Shown: positions 53,837-64,000 of the stretch, piece by piece
Layout: each line of letters opens with the position of its first letter
How positions within the stretch are numbered: the first letter of the stretch is position 1
Source of the DNA: Saccharopolyspora endophytica
GTDB lineage: Bacteria; Actinomycetota; Actinomycetes; Mycobacteriales; Pseudonocardiaceae
Assembly: GCF_018070075.1 (NCBI RefSeq)
Contig: NZ_JAGPXE010000009.1
Location: 124,001-188,000 of the forward strand
Direction: 5' to 3'
Length of the DNA stretch: 64,000 bases
Notes under the pieces: model-generated
Seen by the model: only the letters and a program-made list of their open reading frames with translations
Database searches by the model: none
Told to the model about the DNA's origin: nothing
Translations under genes and position numbers: made by a program

Positions 53837-53997
53837 AGCGGCGGAGCCGCTTGCTCCTCACCCCACCCGAGCAACCTGCACCGCCGCAGGTTCTGAGCGG
53901 GTTCGTGGCGAGTACGCCGCGACGCCGTGTATTGGCATACATCAGGAGCGGCGCACGGAGTCCACGAAGCCGCTCAGGTTCTGCCACCCGCACCGCT
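53837..53997 (+). repeat. Structured intergenic element, copy C (full)
   Basis: About 160 bp inside the suf gene run, between sufU and the sufT-like gene and antisense to their direction. P0 AGCGGC-gga-GCCGCT (53837-53851); P1 16 positions (53893-53908 with 53962-53977, one mismatch); P2 CCGC/GCGG (53917-53920 with 53948-53951); apical tgtattggcataca; end ctgccacccgcaccgc. P1 differs from copy A at six or more positions, almost all compensated. Confidence 0.87.
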
Positions 53998-54023
53998 ACG
54001 CACATCTCCGCACACCCTCACTC

Positions 54024-54464
54024 TCACGCTCGGGAGACCGCGTCCTTGAAGGCCATCCAGCCGAGCAAGGCGCACTTCACTCGCATCGGGTACTTGGCCA
54101 CGCCGGCGAAGGCGATGCCGTCTTCCAGCACGTCCTCGTCCGGTTCGATCTTGCCTCGGCCGTGCATCAGCTCGCTGAACGCGGCCTCGGTTTCCAGGGC
54201 TTCCTTCAACGGCCTGCCGACGACCAGGTCGGTCAGCACCGACACCGCCGCCTGGCTGATCGAGCAGCCCTGTCCCGCGTAGGAGACGTCGTCGACGATG
54301 GCGTTCTCGTCCTCGCCGGTCAACCGCACCCGCAGCGTCACCTCGTCCCCGCAGGTCGGGTTGACCTGGAAGGACTCGGCGTCGAACGGCTCCCGCAGCC
54401 CGTGCCGGTGCGGGTTGCGGTAGTGGTCCAGGATGATCTCCTGGTACATCTGCTCAAGCTGCAT
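54024..54464 (-). CDS. sufU: Fe-S cluster assembly protein SufU
   Basis: A 146-residue SufU, the zinc-containing sulfur acceptor that takes persulfide sulfur from SufS. The three cysteines and the Asp are in place: Cys38 and Asp40 (NPTCGDEVTLR), Cys67 (GQGCSISQAA) and Cys131 (RVKCALLGW). The insert between the second and third cysteines that separates SufU from IscU is present. It starts 21 bases after sufS and is the equivalent of Rv1465. Confidence 0.95.
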   Translation of the reverse strand: MQLEQMYQEIILDHYRNPHRHGLREPFDAESFQVNPTCGDEVTLRVRLTGEDENAIVDDVSYAGQGCSISQAAVSVLTDLVVGRPLKEALETEAAFSELMHGRGKIEPDEDVLEDGIAFAGVAKYPMRVKCALLGWMAFKDAVSRA

Positions 54465-54485
54465 GTCGCGATCCTCGGTCGAAAG

Positions 54486-56554
<2,069 letters not shown>

Positions 56555-56608
56555 TTCTTCTCGTTCTCCTGGTGTGTGGTACCGAAAGTCTGGAATCGAT
56601 CGTGGCGC

Positions 56609-57793
56609 TCAGGCGCCGACGACTGCGAGCTCTTCCTCGATCTCGGCCTCGAGGCGCTCCCGCACCTCGGGCACGTTGATCTTCTGCAGGAGCTCGCCGA
56701 AGAAGCCGCGCACGACCAGGCGGCGTGCCTGGTCCTGCGGGATGCCCCGGGCCTGCAGGTAGAACAGCTGCTCGTCGTCGAACCGGCCGGTGGCGCTGGC
56801 GTGGCCGGCTCCCTCGATCTCGCCGGTCTCGATCTCCAGGTTCGGGACCGAGTCGGCCCGCGCACCTTCGGTCAGCACCAGGTTGCGGTTGAGCTCGTAG
56901 GTGTCGGTGCCCTCGGCGGCGGCCTGGATGAGCACGTCGCCGATCCACACCGAGTGCGCCGAATCGCCCTGCAGCGCGCCCTTGTAGAGCACGTTGCTGC
57001 GGCAGTTGGCCACGCTGTGGTCGACCAGCATGCGGTGTTCCAGGTGCTGGCCCGCGTCGGCGAAGTAGATGCCCAGCAGCTCGGCGTCGCCGCCCTTGTC
57101 GGCGTAGTTGACGGTGGTGTTCACGCGCACCAGGTCGCCGCCGAGGGTGACGGCGAAGTGGCGGAACACCGAGTCGCGGCCGAGGGTGGCGTGCTCGGAG
57201 CTGACCTGCGTGGCGTCGTCGGCGAAGTCGTGGATGGACACGACCCGCAGCTGCGCGCCGTCGGCGACGACGAACTCGACGTTGTCGCCGATGGTGCCCG
57301 AGCCCCGGTAGTCGATGACGACCACGGCTTCGGCGAACTGCTCGGCGTGGATCTGCAGGTGGCCGAAGGCGACCTGGTCCGCACCGGGGCCGTCGATGGT
57401 GACGGTGACCGGCCCGGAGAGCTTGGTCTCCTTGGGCACGGTGACCACGGTGGCCTCGGTGAAGGCGCTCCAGGCCTGGGCGGCGACGCGGTCGGCGGGC
57501 ACTCCGCCCTTGCCGATGCGCGCGTCGTCGCGGCCCACGGTCTCCACGGTCGCCTCACCGGTGACCTCGATCTTGAGGTTGCCGGTGGCGGTGGCGGAGC
57601 CGTCGTGCAGGCCCTTGAGCCGCTTCAGCGGGGTGAACCGCCAGTCTTCCTCGCGCCCGCCCGGGACCTCGAAGGCCTCGACGTCGTAGGAGCGGAAGCG
57701 CTCCCCGCGGGAGGCCTGCGGAACGACAGGCCCCCCGTGGGAGTGCTCGGCGAGGCCGTGCTGAGCGGCGTCGTCGGTCTTGGTGGTGCTCAT
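56609..57793 (-). CDS. sufD: Fe-S cluster assembly protein SufD
   Basis: A 394-residue SufD. The core beta-helix and the C-terminal part show SVWIGDVLIQAAAEGTDTYE, LNRNLVLTEGARADSVPNLE and FYLQARGIPQDQARRLVVRG, as expected for SufB/SufD paralogues, with the GHASATGRFDDEQLF histidine region. Partner of SufB and SufC in the scaffold complex. Only one base separates it from sufB. Confidence 0.95.
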   Translation of the reverse strand: MSTTKTDDAAQHGLAEHSHGGPVVPQASRGERFRSYDVEAFEVPGGREEDWRFTPLKRLKGLHDGSATATGNLKIEVTGEATVETVGRDDARIGKGGVPADRVAAQAWSAFTEATVVTVPKETKLSGPVTVTIDGPGADQVAFGHLQIHAEQFAEAVVVIDYRGSGTIGDNVEFVVADGAQLRVVSIHDFADDATQVSSEHATLGRDSVFRHFAVTLGGDLVRVNTTVNYADKGGDAELLGIYFADAGQHLEHRMLVDHSVANCRSNVLYKGALQGDSAHSVWIGDVLIQAAAEGTDTYELNRNLVLTEGARADSVPNLEIETGEIEGAGHASATGRFDDEQLFYLQARGIPQDQARRLVVRGFFGELLQKINVPEVRERLEAEIEEELAVVGA

Positions 57794-57794
57794 C

Positions 57795-59252
57795 TCAGCC
57801 GACGGCCCCTTCCATCTGCAGCTCGATCAGTCGGTTCAGTTCCAGTGCGTACTCCATCGGCAGCTCGCGCGCGATGGGCTCGACGAAGCCGCGGACGATC
57901 ATCGCCATGGCCTCGTCCTCGGTCAGACCGCGCTGCATCAGGTAGAACAGCTGGTCATCGCTGACCTTGGACACCGTCGCCTCGTGACCCATGGTCACGT
58001 CGTCCACGCGGACGTCGACGTACGGGTAGGTGTCGGAGCGGCTGATGGTGTCGACCAGCAGCGCGTCGCACTTGACGTTCGACGAGGAGTGGTGGGCGCG
58101 CTTGGCGACCTTGACCAGACCTCGGTAGGACGTGCGGCCACCACCGCGGGCGATCGACTTGGAGACGATCGTCGAGGAGGTGTGCGGCGCCAGGTGCTCC
58201 ATCTTCGCGCCGGCGTCCTGGTGCTGGCCCTCGCCGGCGAAGGCGACGGACAGGACCTCGCCCTTGGCGTGCTCGCCCATCAGGAACACCGAGGGGTACT
58301 TCATGGTGACCTTGGAGCCGAGGTTGCCGTCGACCCACTCCATGGTCGCGCCCTCTTCGGCCTTGGCGCGCTTGGTCACCAGGTTGTAGACGTTGTTCGA
58401 CCAGTTCTGGATCGTCGTGTAGCGGCAGCGGCCGCCCTTCTTGACGATGATCTCCACGACCGCCGAGTGCAGCGAGTCGCTGGAGTAGATCGGAGCGGTG
58501 CAGCCCTCGACGTAGTGCACGTAGGCACCCTCGTCGACGATGATCAGCGTCCGCTCGAACTGGCCCATGTTCTCGGTGTTGATCCGGAAGTAGGCCTGCA
58601 GCGGGATGTCGACGTGCACGCCCGGCGGCACGTAGATGAAGGAGCCACCCGACCACACGGCGGTGTTCAGCGCGGAGAACTTGTTGTCACCGGCCGGGAT
58701 GACCGAGCCGAAGTACTCCTTGAAGATCTCCGGGTGCTCGCGCAGAGCGGTGTCGGTGTCCAGGAACAGCACGCCCTGGGCCTCCAGGTCCTCGCGGATC
58801 TGGTGGTAGACGACCTCGGACTCGTACTGCGCGGCGACACCGGCGACCAGCCGCTGCTTCTCCGCTTCCGGAATGCCCAGCTTGTCGTAGGTGTTCTTGA
58901 TGTCCTCGGGCAGGTCTTCCCAGGTCTGGGCCTGCTGCTCGGTGGACCGGACGAAGTACTTGATGTTGTCGAAGTCGATGCCCGACAGGTCCGCGCCCCA
59001 GTTCGGCATGGGCTTGCGGTCGAACAGCTTCAGGGCCTTCATGCGAGTCTCGAGCATCCACTCGGGCTCGCTCTTCTTGTCCGAGATGTCGCGGACGACG
59101 TCCTCGGACAGACCTCGCTTGGCGGTTGCGCCCGCGACGTCGTTGTCGGCCCAGCCGTATTCGTAGCTGCCCAGCGTCGCCAGGGTTTCTTCCTGGGTGA
59201 GCTGACCAGAACCGTCGGTGGTGGGATTGCGCTGCTCCGCAGCGGCAGTCAT
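57795..59252 (-). CDS. sufB: Fe-S cluster assembly protein SufB (no intein)
   Basis: A 485-residue SufB scaffold. Family segments include [14 protein letters not shown]-like [40 protein letters not shown] (conserved cysteine) and [20 protein letters not shown]. Unlike M. tuberculosis Rv1461, it carries no intein, and the length is that of the mature protein. Its ATG overlaps the stop of the sufR gene (ATGA), so it is translationally coupled to the regulator. Confidence 0.96.
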   Translation of the reverse strand: MTAAAEQRNPTTDGSGQLTQEETLATLGSYEYGWADNDVAGATAKRGLSEDVVRDISDKKSEPEWMLETRMKALKLFDRKPMPNWGADLSGIDFDNIKYFVRSTEQQAQTWEDLPEDIKNTYDKLGIPEAEKQRLVAGVAAQYESEVVYHQIREDLEAQGVLFLDTDTALREHPEIFKEYFGSVIPAGDNKFSALNTAVWSGGSFIYVPPGVHVDIPLQAYFRINTENMGQFERTLIIVDEGAYVHYVEGCTAPIYSSDSLHSAVVEIIVKKGGRCRYTTIQNWSNNVYNLVTKRAKAEEGATMEWVDGNLGSKVTMKYPSVFLMGEHAKGEVLSVAFAGEGQHQDAGAKMEHLAPHTSSTIVSKSIARGGGRTSYRGLVKVAKRAHHSSSNVKCDALLVDTISRSDTYPYVDVRVDDVTMGHEATVSKVSDDQLFYLMQRGLTEDEAMAMIVRGFVEPIARELPMEYALELNRLIELQMEGAVG

Positions 59253-60067
59253 ACGGACTCCCCTCCAGCAGGAATCGGGGCGGTGTTCTGCCGGTCCTTC
59301 GGGACCGAACCGGCAGAGGTCTGTTCGGAGTCCGGGCTCTGGCCCGGATCCGTCAACCGCGCGGTTGGTACGTGCGTGGTGCAGGCCGCATCACCGTTCG
59401 CGATCGTGGCCAGCCGCTGCACGTGGGTGCCGAGTACTTCGGCGAACGCCGCCGTCTCGGCTTCGCACAGCTGCGGGAAGTCCGCAGCCACGTGCGCCAC
59501 CGGGCAGTGGTGTTGGCAGAGCTGCTCGCCGCTTCCGACGCTGCGCGCCGAGGCAGCGTAGCCCTCCCGGGTGAGCGCGTCGGCCAGTACCTCCGCGCGC
59601 TCGGCCGGGGTCCGAGCGGCTACGAGAGCGTCGCGGTGATGGGCCACGAGGGCTGCCATCCTCCGCTCGGCGAACTCGCGCACCGCTTGTTCCCCTTCGT
59701 GTTCGGCGATGAACCGCAGTGCCGCCACCGCCAGGTCGTCGTAGGCGTGCCCGAACCTCGCCCTGCCCGACTCGGTGAGCAGGTAGAGCTTGGCCGGCCG
59801 GCCACGACCCCGACGGCCGCGCGGAGAGGACTCCCGGGTGTAGGCCTCACCCTCGGCGACCAGCACGTCCAAGTGCCGGCGCACCGCGGTGGGGCTGACC
59901 CCGAGTTCTTCGGCCACCGCAGCAGCGGTGATCGGCCCCCGTTCCAGCAGCAACCGCGCAACCGTGTGACGGGTCCGGCCGTCGCCTTGCGCAGCCGTGC
60001 CGAGATGGCCCGCAGGCCCCGTCTCGGTGGCGGCTGCGGTCGGCTTCGACGTCCCGACCTTTTTCAC
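59249..60067 (-). CDS. sufR: SufR-type Fe-S-responsive transcriptional repressor
   Basis: A 272-residue winged-helix regulator, first gene of the suf operon. [23 protein letters not shown] followed by [20 protein letters not shown]; wing [17 protein letters not shown]. The C-terminal cysteines [18 protein letters not shown] (two CxxxC-like cysteines and a third about 13 residues later) fit the SufR Fe-S ligand set. It ends with a disordered tail. GTG 60067 is preferred: it matches the mycobacterial length, and a TAACAT box lies seven bases before it; the longer reading crosses into mptB. Confidence 0.92.
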   Translation of the reverse strand: MKKVGTSKPTAAATETGPAGHLGTAAQGDGRTRHTVARLLLERGPITAAAVAEELGVSPTAVRRHLDVLVAEGEAYTRESSPRGRRGRGRPAKLYLLTESGRARFGHAYDDLAVAALRFIAEHEGEQAVREFAERRMAALVAHHRDALVAARTPAERAEVLADALTREGYAASARSVGSGEQLCQHHCPVAHVAADFPQLCEAETAAFAEVLGTHVQRLATIANGDAACTTHVPTARLTDPGQSPDSEQTSAGSVPKDRQNTAPIPAGGESV

Positions 60068-60078
60068 AACACGAATGT
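60064..60078 (-). promoter_or_regulatory. Candidate SufR operator
   Basis: Minus strand ACATT-CGTGT-TGTGA, one base off the ACACT-N5-TGTGA half-site arrangement I recall for M. tuberculosis SufR. It overlaps both the -10 box and the sufR GTG, a position suited to autorepression. Confidence 0.5.
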
Positions 60079-60080
60079 TA
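60075..60080 (-). promoter_or_regulatory. -10 box of the suf operon
   Basis: TAACAT on the minus strand, 7 bases before the sufR GTG; predicts a leaderless sufR mRNA. Confidence 0.45.
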
Positions 60081-60138
60081 CCTATTTCGATCGCAGGCAC
60101 CAGGGCGCGGGGCGGGCACGTGACCTGACTCACGCGAT

Positions 60139-60144
60139 TAGGCT
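60139..60144 (+). promoter_or_regulatory. -10 box of mptB
   Basis: TAGGCT, 8 bases before the GTG at 60153. The intergenic space to sufR is only 85 bases, so both promoters sit close together. Confidence 0.42.
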
Positions 60145-60152
60145 TCGTCCTC

Positions 60153-61730
60153 GTGGCTGCAGGCGAAACGACGACCCAGGCGGCGTTGCTCCCCGGATCG
60201 GACTCCTCCGAACGGACCAGCACGTTGCCGATCGACCATGCCGAGCGGAGGCAGCTCGACCACATCCGTCGCTTCGGCACCACCGGATCTCTGATCCTGG
60301 CCGCCGGAGCGTTCGGCGCAGGCGCCAACCCGGTGATCAACCCGCTCTACGGCGCCCGCCTGCTCGGCCTGCTCACCCGGATGCCCACGGTGGCGATGGC
60401 CATCTGCTGGCTCGGGATGCTGATGATCATCGCGGCCTGGCTGTGGCTCGGGCGGCTGTGCCTGCCCGGACGCGAACGCATCCTCACCGTCGGCCAGCTG
60501 GCGCGCACCGCCGCGATGTGGGCCCTGCCGCTGGCGCTGTGCCCGCCGCTGTTCAGCACCGACATGTACAGCTACCTCGCGCAGAGCGAGGTGGCCGCGC
60601 GCGGGCTCAACCCGTACCTGGTCAGCCCGGTCATCGGGCTGGGCGTGGACCACCCGTTCACCAGCAACGTGCCCAACATCTGGCGCGACACCCCCTCGCC
60701 CTACGGGCCGCTGTTCCTGATGTTCGGACAGCTCATCTCGCGGATCATCGGCGACAACGTGATCTTCGGGGTGCTGCTGTGGCGCGTGGTGATGCTGTGC
60801 GGCCTGGCGCTGGCGATCTGGGCGATCCCGCGGCTGGCCCGCCGCTGCGGCGTGCACCCGGCGGCCGCGCTGTGGCTCGGCGTGGCCAACCCGATCGTGC
60901 TGTTCCACGTGATCAGCGGCATGCACAACGAGGCGCTGATGGTCGGCATCATGCTGACCGCCATCGAGCTGGGCCTGCGGTTCCAGTCGATCCCGGGGAC
61001 CGTCGCCGCCGGCGTGCTGCTGACCATCGCCGGTGCGATCAAACCACCGGGCTGGATCGCGCTCGGCTTCTTCGGCATCTGCCTGGTGCTGCTGCAGGGC
61101 GGTCGATGGCGCGACCTGTTCCGCATCGGCGGCCTGCTCGGTGCGGTGTTCCTCGTGACCATGACCGTGATCACCGTGGGCAGCGGCTGGGGCCTGGGCT
61201 GGATCGACACCTTCGACGTGCCCAACCGGGTCAAGACCGTCATGGCCCCGCTGACCGCGTTCGGCATGGCCGGCGGCGGGGTGTCCACGCTGCTGGGACT
61301 GGGCAACCAGACCGACGCGATGCTGGCCATCACCAAGATCATCGGCTACCTGATCGTCGCCGGCGCGTGCCTGTGGATGCTGTGGCTGTCCTTCCGCGGG
61401 CGCATCCAGCCGCTGGTGGCCATGGGCGCGACGTTCCTCACGCTGGCGCTGGCGGTGCCGGTGCTGTGGCCCTGGTACCTGCTGTGGTCGGTGGTGCCGC
61501 TGGCGCTGGCGACCAACAGCTCCCGGTTCCGGGTCACCGCGACGGTGATCTGCGCGGCCGTGTCCCTGGTGGTCCCGCCGACCGGGGCCGGATTCCTGCT
61601 GCGCGCCTACCAGGTTCCGCTCGCGGTGATCGCCGCGCTCATCGCCTTCACGATCATCCTGCTGCTGGTGAGGAAGCGCATGCCCGCCCTCTGGCCCACC
61701 CTCGGCCGTGTTCGGCCCGTCACGCAATAG
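60153..61730 (+). CDS. mptB: Alpha-(1->6) mannosyltransferase MptB-like, integral membrane GT-C enzyme
   Basis: A 525-residue multispan (about 12-13 helices) GT-C glycosyltransferase. The catalytic acidic motif is in the first outer loop (LFSTDMYSYLAQSEVAARGL, with Asp and the NPYLVSP region). M. tuberculosis Rv1459c, next to sufR in the same divergent arrangement, is MptB, which elongates the mannan core of lipomannan using polyprenyl-phosphomannose. GTG start. Its stop codon TAG is shared with a -10-like box of the following ABC gene. Confidence 0.88.
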   Translation: MAAGETTTQAALLPGSDSSERTSTLPIDHAERRQLDHIRRFGTTGSLILAAGAFGAGANPVINPLYGARLLGLLTRMPTVAMAICWLGMLMIIAAWLWLGRLCLPGRERILTVGQLARTAAMWALPLALCPPLFSTDMYSYLAQSEVAARGLNPYLVSPVIGLGVDHPFTSNVPNIWRDTPSPYGPLFLMFGQLISRIIGDNVIFGVLLWRVVMLCGLALAIWAIPRLARRCGVHPAAALWLGVANPIVLFHVISGMHNEALMVGIMLTAIELGLRFQSIPGTVAAGVLLTIAGAIKPPGWIALGFFGICLVLLQGGRWRDLFRIGGLLGAVFLVTMTVITVGSGWGLGWIDTFDVPNRVKTVMAPLTAFGMAGGGVSTLLGLGNQTDAMLAITKIIGYLIVAGACLWMLWLSFRGRIQPLVAMGATFLTLALAVPVLWPWYLLWSVVPLALATNSSRFRVTATVICAAVSLVVPPTGAGFLLRAYQVPLAVIAALIAFTIILLLVRKRMPALWPTLGRVRPVTQ

Positions 61731-61733
61731 GCT
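61728..61733 (+). promoter_or_regulatory. -10 box of the ABC exporter operon, overlapping the mptB stop
   Basis: TAGGCT, 8 bases before the GTG at 61742; its first three bases are the mptB stop codon. Confidence 0.38.
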
Positions 61734-61741
61734 GTGAATCC

Positions 61742-62674
61742 GTGAGCAACGAGAGTCCGGCCGTCCTGCTGCGCGGGCTGGAGAAGCGCTTCGGGGACAC
61801 CACCGCGGTCGCCGGCCTCGACCTGTGCCTGCCGCGCGGCAGCGTGCTCGCGCTGCTGGGCCCCAACGGCGCGGGCAAGACCACCACGGTGGAGATCTGC
61901 GAGGGCTTCCAGCGTCCCGATCGCGGCGAGGTCCGCGTCCTGGGCCTCGACCCGCGCACCCAGGGCGAGCAGCTGCGACCCCGCATCGGCGTGATGCCGC
62001 AGGGCGGCGGCGCCTACCCGGGCGTGCGCACCGAGGAGATGTTGCACCTCGTCGCCGCGTGCACCGCCGACCCGCTCGACCCGGCCTGGTTGCTGGAGGT
62101 GCTCGGGCTGGAATCGGTGCGCCGGACCTCCTACAAGCGGCTCTCCGGTGGCCAGCAGCAGCGCCTGTCGCTGGCCTGCGCTCTCATCGGCAGGCCGGAG
62201 CTGGTGTTCCTCGACGAGCCGACCGCCGGGCTGGACCCGCAGGCCCGCCGCATGGTGTGGGACCTGGTCGCGGCGCTGCGCCGGGACGGGGTGAGCGTGC
62301 TGCTGACCACGCACCTGATGGACGAGGCCGAGGCGCTGGCCGACCGGGTGGTGATCGTCGATCACGGCCGCGCGGTCGCCGACGGCACCGCCGAGGAGCT
62401 CACCGCACCCGCCGACGGCAAGCAGGAGCTGCGGTTCCGCTCGCAGACCGCGCTGGACCTGGACCTGCTGCTGGCCGCGCTGCCCGAGGGCTACAACGCC
62501 GAGGAGCTGCGGCCCGGCGACTACGTGGTGCGCGGCGAGATCAACCCGCAGGTGGTCTCCACGGTGACCGCCTGGTGCGCCCAGCACAGCGTGCTGGCCC
62601 AGGAGCTGCGGGTGACCCGCCGCAGCCTGGAGGACGTCTTCCTGGACCTGACCGGACGGGAGCTTCGATCGTGA
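61742..62674 (+). CDS. ABC exporter, ATP-binding protein (Rv1458c-like)
   Basis: A 310-residue DrrA/ABC-2-type ATPase. Walker A GPNGAGKTT, signature RLSGGQQQRLSLACAL, Walker B LVFLDEPTAGLD, H-loop LTTHLMDEAEAL. The C-terminal 80 residues are the usual extension of drug/lipid exporter ATPases (SLEDVFLDLTGREL). GTG 61742 begins 12 bases after mptB. Equivalent genes Rv1458c-Rv1456c follow mptB in M. tuberculosis; export of an envelope component or a toxic compound is possible. Confidence 0.9.
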   Translation: MSNESPAVLLRGLEKRFGDTTAVAGLDLCLPRGSVLALLGPNGAGKTTTVEICEGFQRPDRGEVRVLGLDPRTQGEQLRPRIGVMPQGGGAYPGVRTEEMLHLVAACTADPLDPAWLLEVLGLESVRRTSYKRLSGGQQQRLSLACALIGRPELVFLDEPTAGLDPQARRMVWDLVAALRRDGVSVLLTTHLMDEAEALADRVVIVDHGRAVADGTAEELTAPADGKQELRFRSQTALDLDLLLAALPEGYNAEELRPGDYVVRGEINPQVVSTVTAWCAQHSVLAQELRVTRRSLEDVFLDLTGRELRS

Positions 62675-63465
62675 CCGCCGCCGAGCTCGGTGACCGGTTC
62701 CCCGCCGGAACCTTCTCCCCCTCCCCCGGCCGCGGCAGGCCGCTGCGGATGCTGGCCGCCCAGACCCGCATCGAGACGCTGCTGATCGTCCGGCACGGCG
62801 AGCAGGCCCTGCTGACGCTGATCATCCCGATCGCCCTGCTCATCGGCATGAGCACGATCCACATCGGCGACCTGCCCGACCCCCGGGTCAACTCGGTGAT
62901 GCCGAGGATCCTGGCGCTGGCGGTGATGTCCACGGCCTTCACCGGCCAGGCCATCGCACTGGGCTTCGACCGCCGCTACGGCGTGCTCAAGCGGCTCTCG
63001 GCGACGGCGTTGCCGCGCTGGACGCTCATCTCCGGCCGGGTGCTGGCCACCCTGCTCGTCGTGGCGCTGCAGGCCGTGGTGCTGAGCGCGACCGCGCTGC
63101 TGCTGGGCTGGTCACCGGCCCTGACCGGGCTGCTGCCCGGCGTCGGGCTGCTGATCCTGGGCACGCTCGCCTTCGGCGCGGCCGGCGTGCTGGTCGGCGG
63201 CGCGCTGCGCCCGGAGATCGTGCTGGCGCTGGCCAACGCCATCTGGTTCGTGCTGCTGCTGGCCGGAGGCCTGGCGCTGCCCGCCGACGACCTGCCCGGC
63301 CCGCTCGCGGTCATCGCCGGGTTCCTGCCCTCGGGCGCGCTCGCCGAGGCGCTCGACGCGGTCATGGTCCACAGCGCCCTGCCGGGCGCGCAGCCGATCC
63401 TGGTGCTGCTCGCCTGGGGCGTCGCCTGCGGAGCGACGGCGCTCCGCACGACCCGGCTGACCTGA
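62671..63465 (+). CDS. ABC-2-type exporter permease
   Basis: A 264-residue permease with about six helices (LTLIIPIALLIGMSTIHIGD; ILALAVMSTAFTGQAIALGF; VVALQAVVLSATALLLGW; GLLILGTLAFGAAGVLVGG). FDRRYGVLKRLSATALPRW is the conserved cytoplasmic loop of ABC-2 permeases. The GTG start overlaps the ATPase stop as GTGA, so they are coupled. Substrate unknown. Confidence 0.88.
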   Translation: MTAAELGDRFPAGTFSPSPGRGRPLRMLAAQTRIETLLIVRHGEQALLTLIIPIALLIGMSTIHIGDLPDPRVNSVMPRILALAVMSTAFTGQAIALGFDRRYGVLKRLSATALPRWTLISGRVLATLLVVALQAVVLSATALLLGWSPALTGLLPGVGLLILGTLAFGAAGVLVGGALRPEIVLALANAIWFVLLLAGGLALPADDLPGPLAVIAGFLPSGALAEALDAVMVHSALPGAQPILVLLAWGVACGATALRTTRLT

Positions 63466-63485
63466 GGCGCTTCCTCCTCCGGCGA

Positions 63486-63505
63486 GGGCGGCCGCGGCGC
63501 CGCCC
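63486..63505 (+). terminator. Hairpin downstream of the exporter permease
   Basis: gggcggc / gccgccc (7 bp, 6-base loop), about 20 bases past the stop, followed by a second, weaker pairing. Modest support. Confidence 0.4.
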
Positions 63506-63571
63506 GTCCGACCTCCCGGAGCCGAGGTCGCGCTACTCACACCGCTGGGAGGAAAGGGCCGCTGTTCCTTC

Positions 63572-63577
63572 TAAAGT
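63572..63577 (+). promoter_or_regulatory. -10 box of the SCO6745-family gene
   Basis: TAAAGT, 7 bases before the ATG at 63585. Confidence 0.4.
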
Positions 63578-63584
63578 GGCGGGC

Positions 63585-64000
63585 ATGACGAAGATCGCTC
63601 GGCATGCCAAGGCATCCCTCGAACTGCTCCACGCGATGATCTACTTCGCTCCGGAGGCCGAAGACCGCTTCACCAAGCTCGGCCTCAAGCCCGGCCGGAT
63701 GAGCTACTACGCGGGACGTTCCGCCGCGATGGGTCCGGTCGGCGCCGGTGTGGTGGCCGCGACCTTCTACAACTTCAACCCGGTCTCGGTCGCCAAGTCG
63801 ATCCCGGCCGCCTGGGACATCGTCTCCCCCGCCGAGGTGCTCGACGCCCGCCTGGACGCCGTCGACGCGGCGTACCACCGGCTGCTCGGCGACGAGGTGC
63901 TGGCGTCCGAGGACGTCGTGGAGTGCGCGGAGCTGGCGCGGATCGCCTCCGAGGCGTGCCTCCCGGACGGCAAGCCGCTCTACGCCGCGCACGCCGACCT
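63585..64000 (+). CDS. SCO6745-family protein (N-terminal part; runs off the window)
   Basis: 138 codons before the right edge. The opening MTKIARHAKASLELLHAMIY and FAPEAEDRFTKLGLKPGRMS, then YYAGRSAAMGPVGAGVVAAT and FYNFNPVSVAKSIPAAWDIV, match the SCO6745 (SalK-like) family, all-alpha proteins of unknown function found in actinomycetes. No enzymatic motif is evident. The ATG has no ribosome binding site and a -10 box seven bases before. The C-terminal half is missing. Confidence 0.75.
   Translation, partial: MTKIARHAKASLELLHAMIYFAPEAEDRFTKLGLKPGRMSYYAGRSAAMGPVGAGVVAATFYNFNPVSVAKSIPAAWDIVSPAEVLDARLDAVDAAYHRLLGDEVLASEDVVECAELARIASEACLPDGKPLYAAHAD

Noticed and set aside
53303-53997. CRISPR-like repeats
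   Set aside because: The repeated units are about 160 bp, dispersed, in both orientations and without regular spacers.
59372-61741. Long plus-strand frame fused to the exporter ATPase
   Set aside because: It crosses sufR and mptB in the wrong frame; the ATPase begins at GTG 61742.

Overview
The window is a chromosomal stretch of a high-GC actinomycete, most likely of the order Pseudonocardiales (Saccharopolyspora-like; the genus is a guess). This rests on a complete Pup-proteasome gene set (pafB, pafA, prcA, prcB, pup, dop, arc), a mycothiol gene (mshC), the SUF iron-sulfur operon with a SufR-type regulator beside mptB, GTG/TTG starts, and gene order that follows Mycobacterium tuberculosis in blocks (Rv2096c to Rv2134c, Rv1472 to Rv1473A, Rv1456c to Rv1466). 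I see no rRNA, tRNA, CRISPR array, prophage or transposase.

Layout. 1-9.9 kb: protein pupylation and proteasome genes, nearly all on the minus strand, with a short-chain dehydrogenase lying between pafB and pafA and a Nudix hydrolase plus an aldo-keto reductase between dop and arc. 10.4-15 kb: a tandem pair of Pro/Gln-rich single-pass membrane proteins, the tRNA m1A58 methyltransferase trmI, a site-2-type metalloprotease and a RecB-like nuclease. 15.2-25.4 kb: a VOC protein, hisG, hisE, a homoserine dehydrogenase-like/HAD pair, a very large degenerate-kinase membrane fusion, a PAC2 protein, a StyA-like flavoprotein and mshC. 25.7-28.6 kb: a glycine betaine-type ABC importer (proVWX). 29-37 kb: a MoxR/VWA pair, a serine hydrolase, the SCO1664/DUF3090 pair, LD-carboxypeptidase and a uridine kinase-like protein. 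37.2-42.5 kb: a dipeptide-type ABC importer operon. 42.7-51 kb: an Imm1-like protein, TetR, EchA, a small HTH, ABC-F, acVLRF1, dgt and a lycopene cyclase-like protein. 51.4-53.3 kb: an EAL-CBS-GGDEF protein. 53.4-60.1 kb: sufR-B-D-C-S-U plus a SufT-like gene. 60.1-64 kb: mptB, an ABC exporter pair and a truncated SCO6745-family gene.

The most unusual signal is a roughly 160-bp intergenic element present in four near-full copies (15038-15197, 33760-33917, 48136-48292, 53837-53997), in both orientations, with at least two reduced derivatives (37153-37190, 53303-53360). Each full copy can fold as a small 5' hairpin, a spacer and a long 16-bp stem that encloses a short stem and a conserved apical hairpin. 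The stem sequences differ between copies but pairing is kept by compensatory changes, so structure rather than sequence is conserved. I do not recognise it as a named RNA or repeat family.

A second window-wide pattern is a TANNNT -10 box placed 6 to 8 bases before the start codon of at least fifteen genes (including pafB, pafA, dop, mshC, sufR and mptB), which predicts extensive leaderless transcription.
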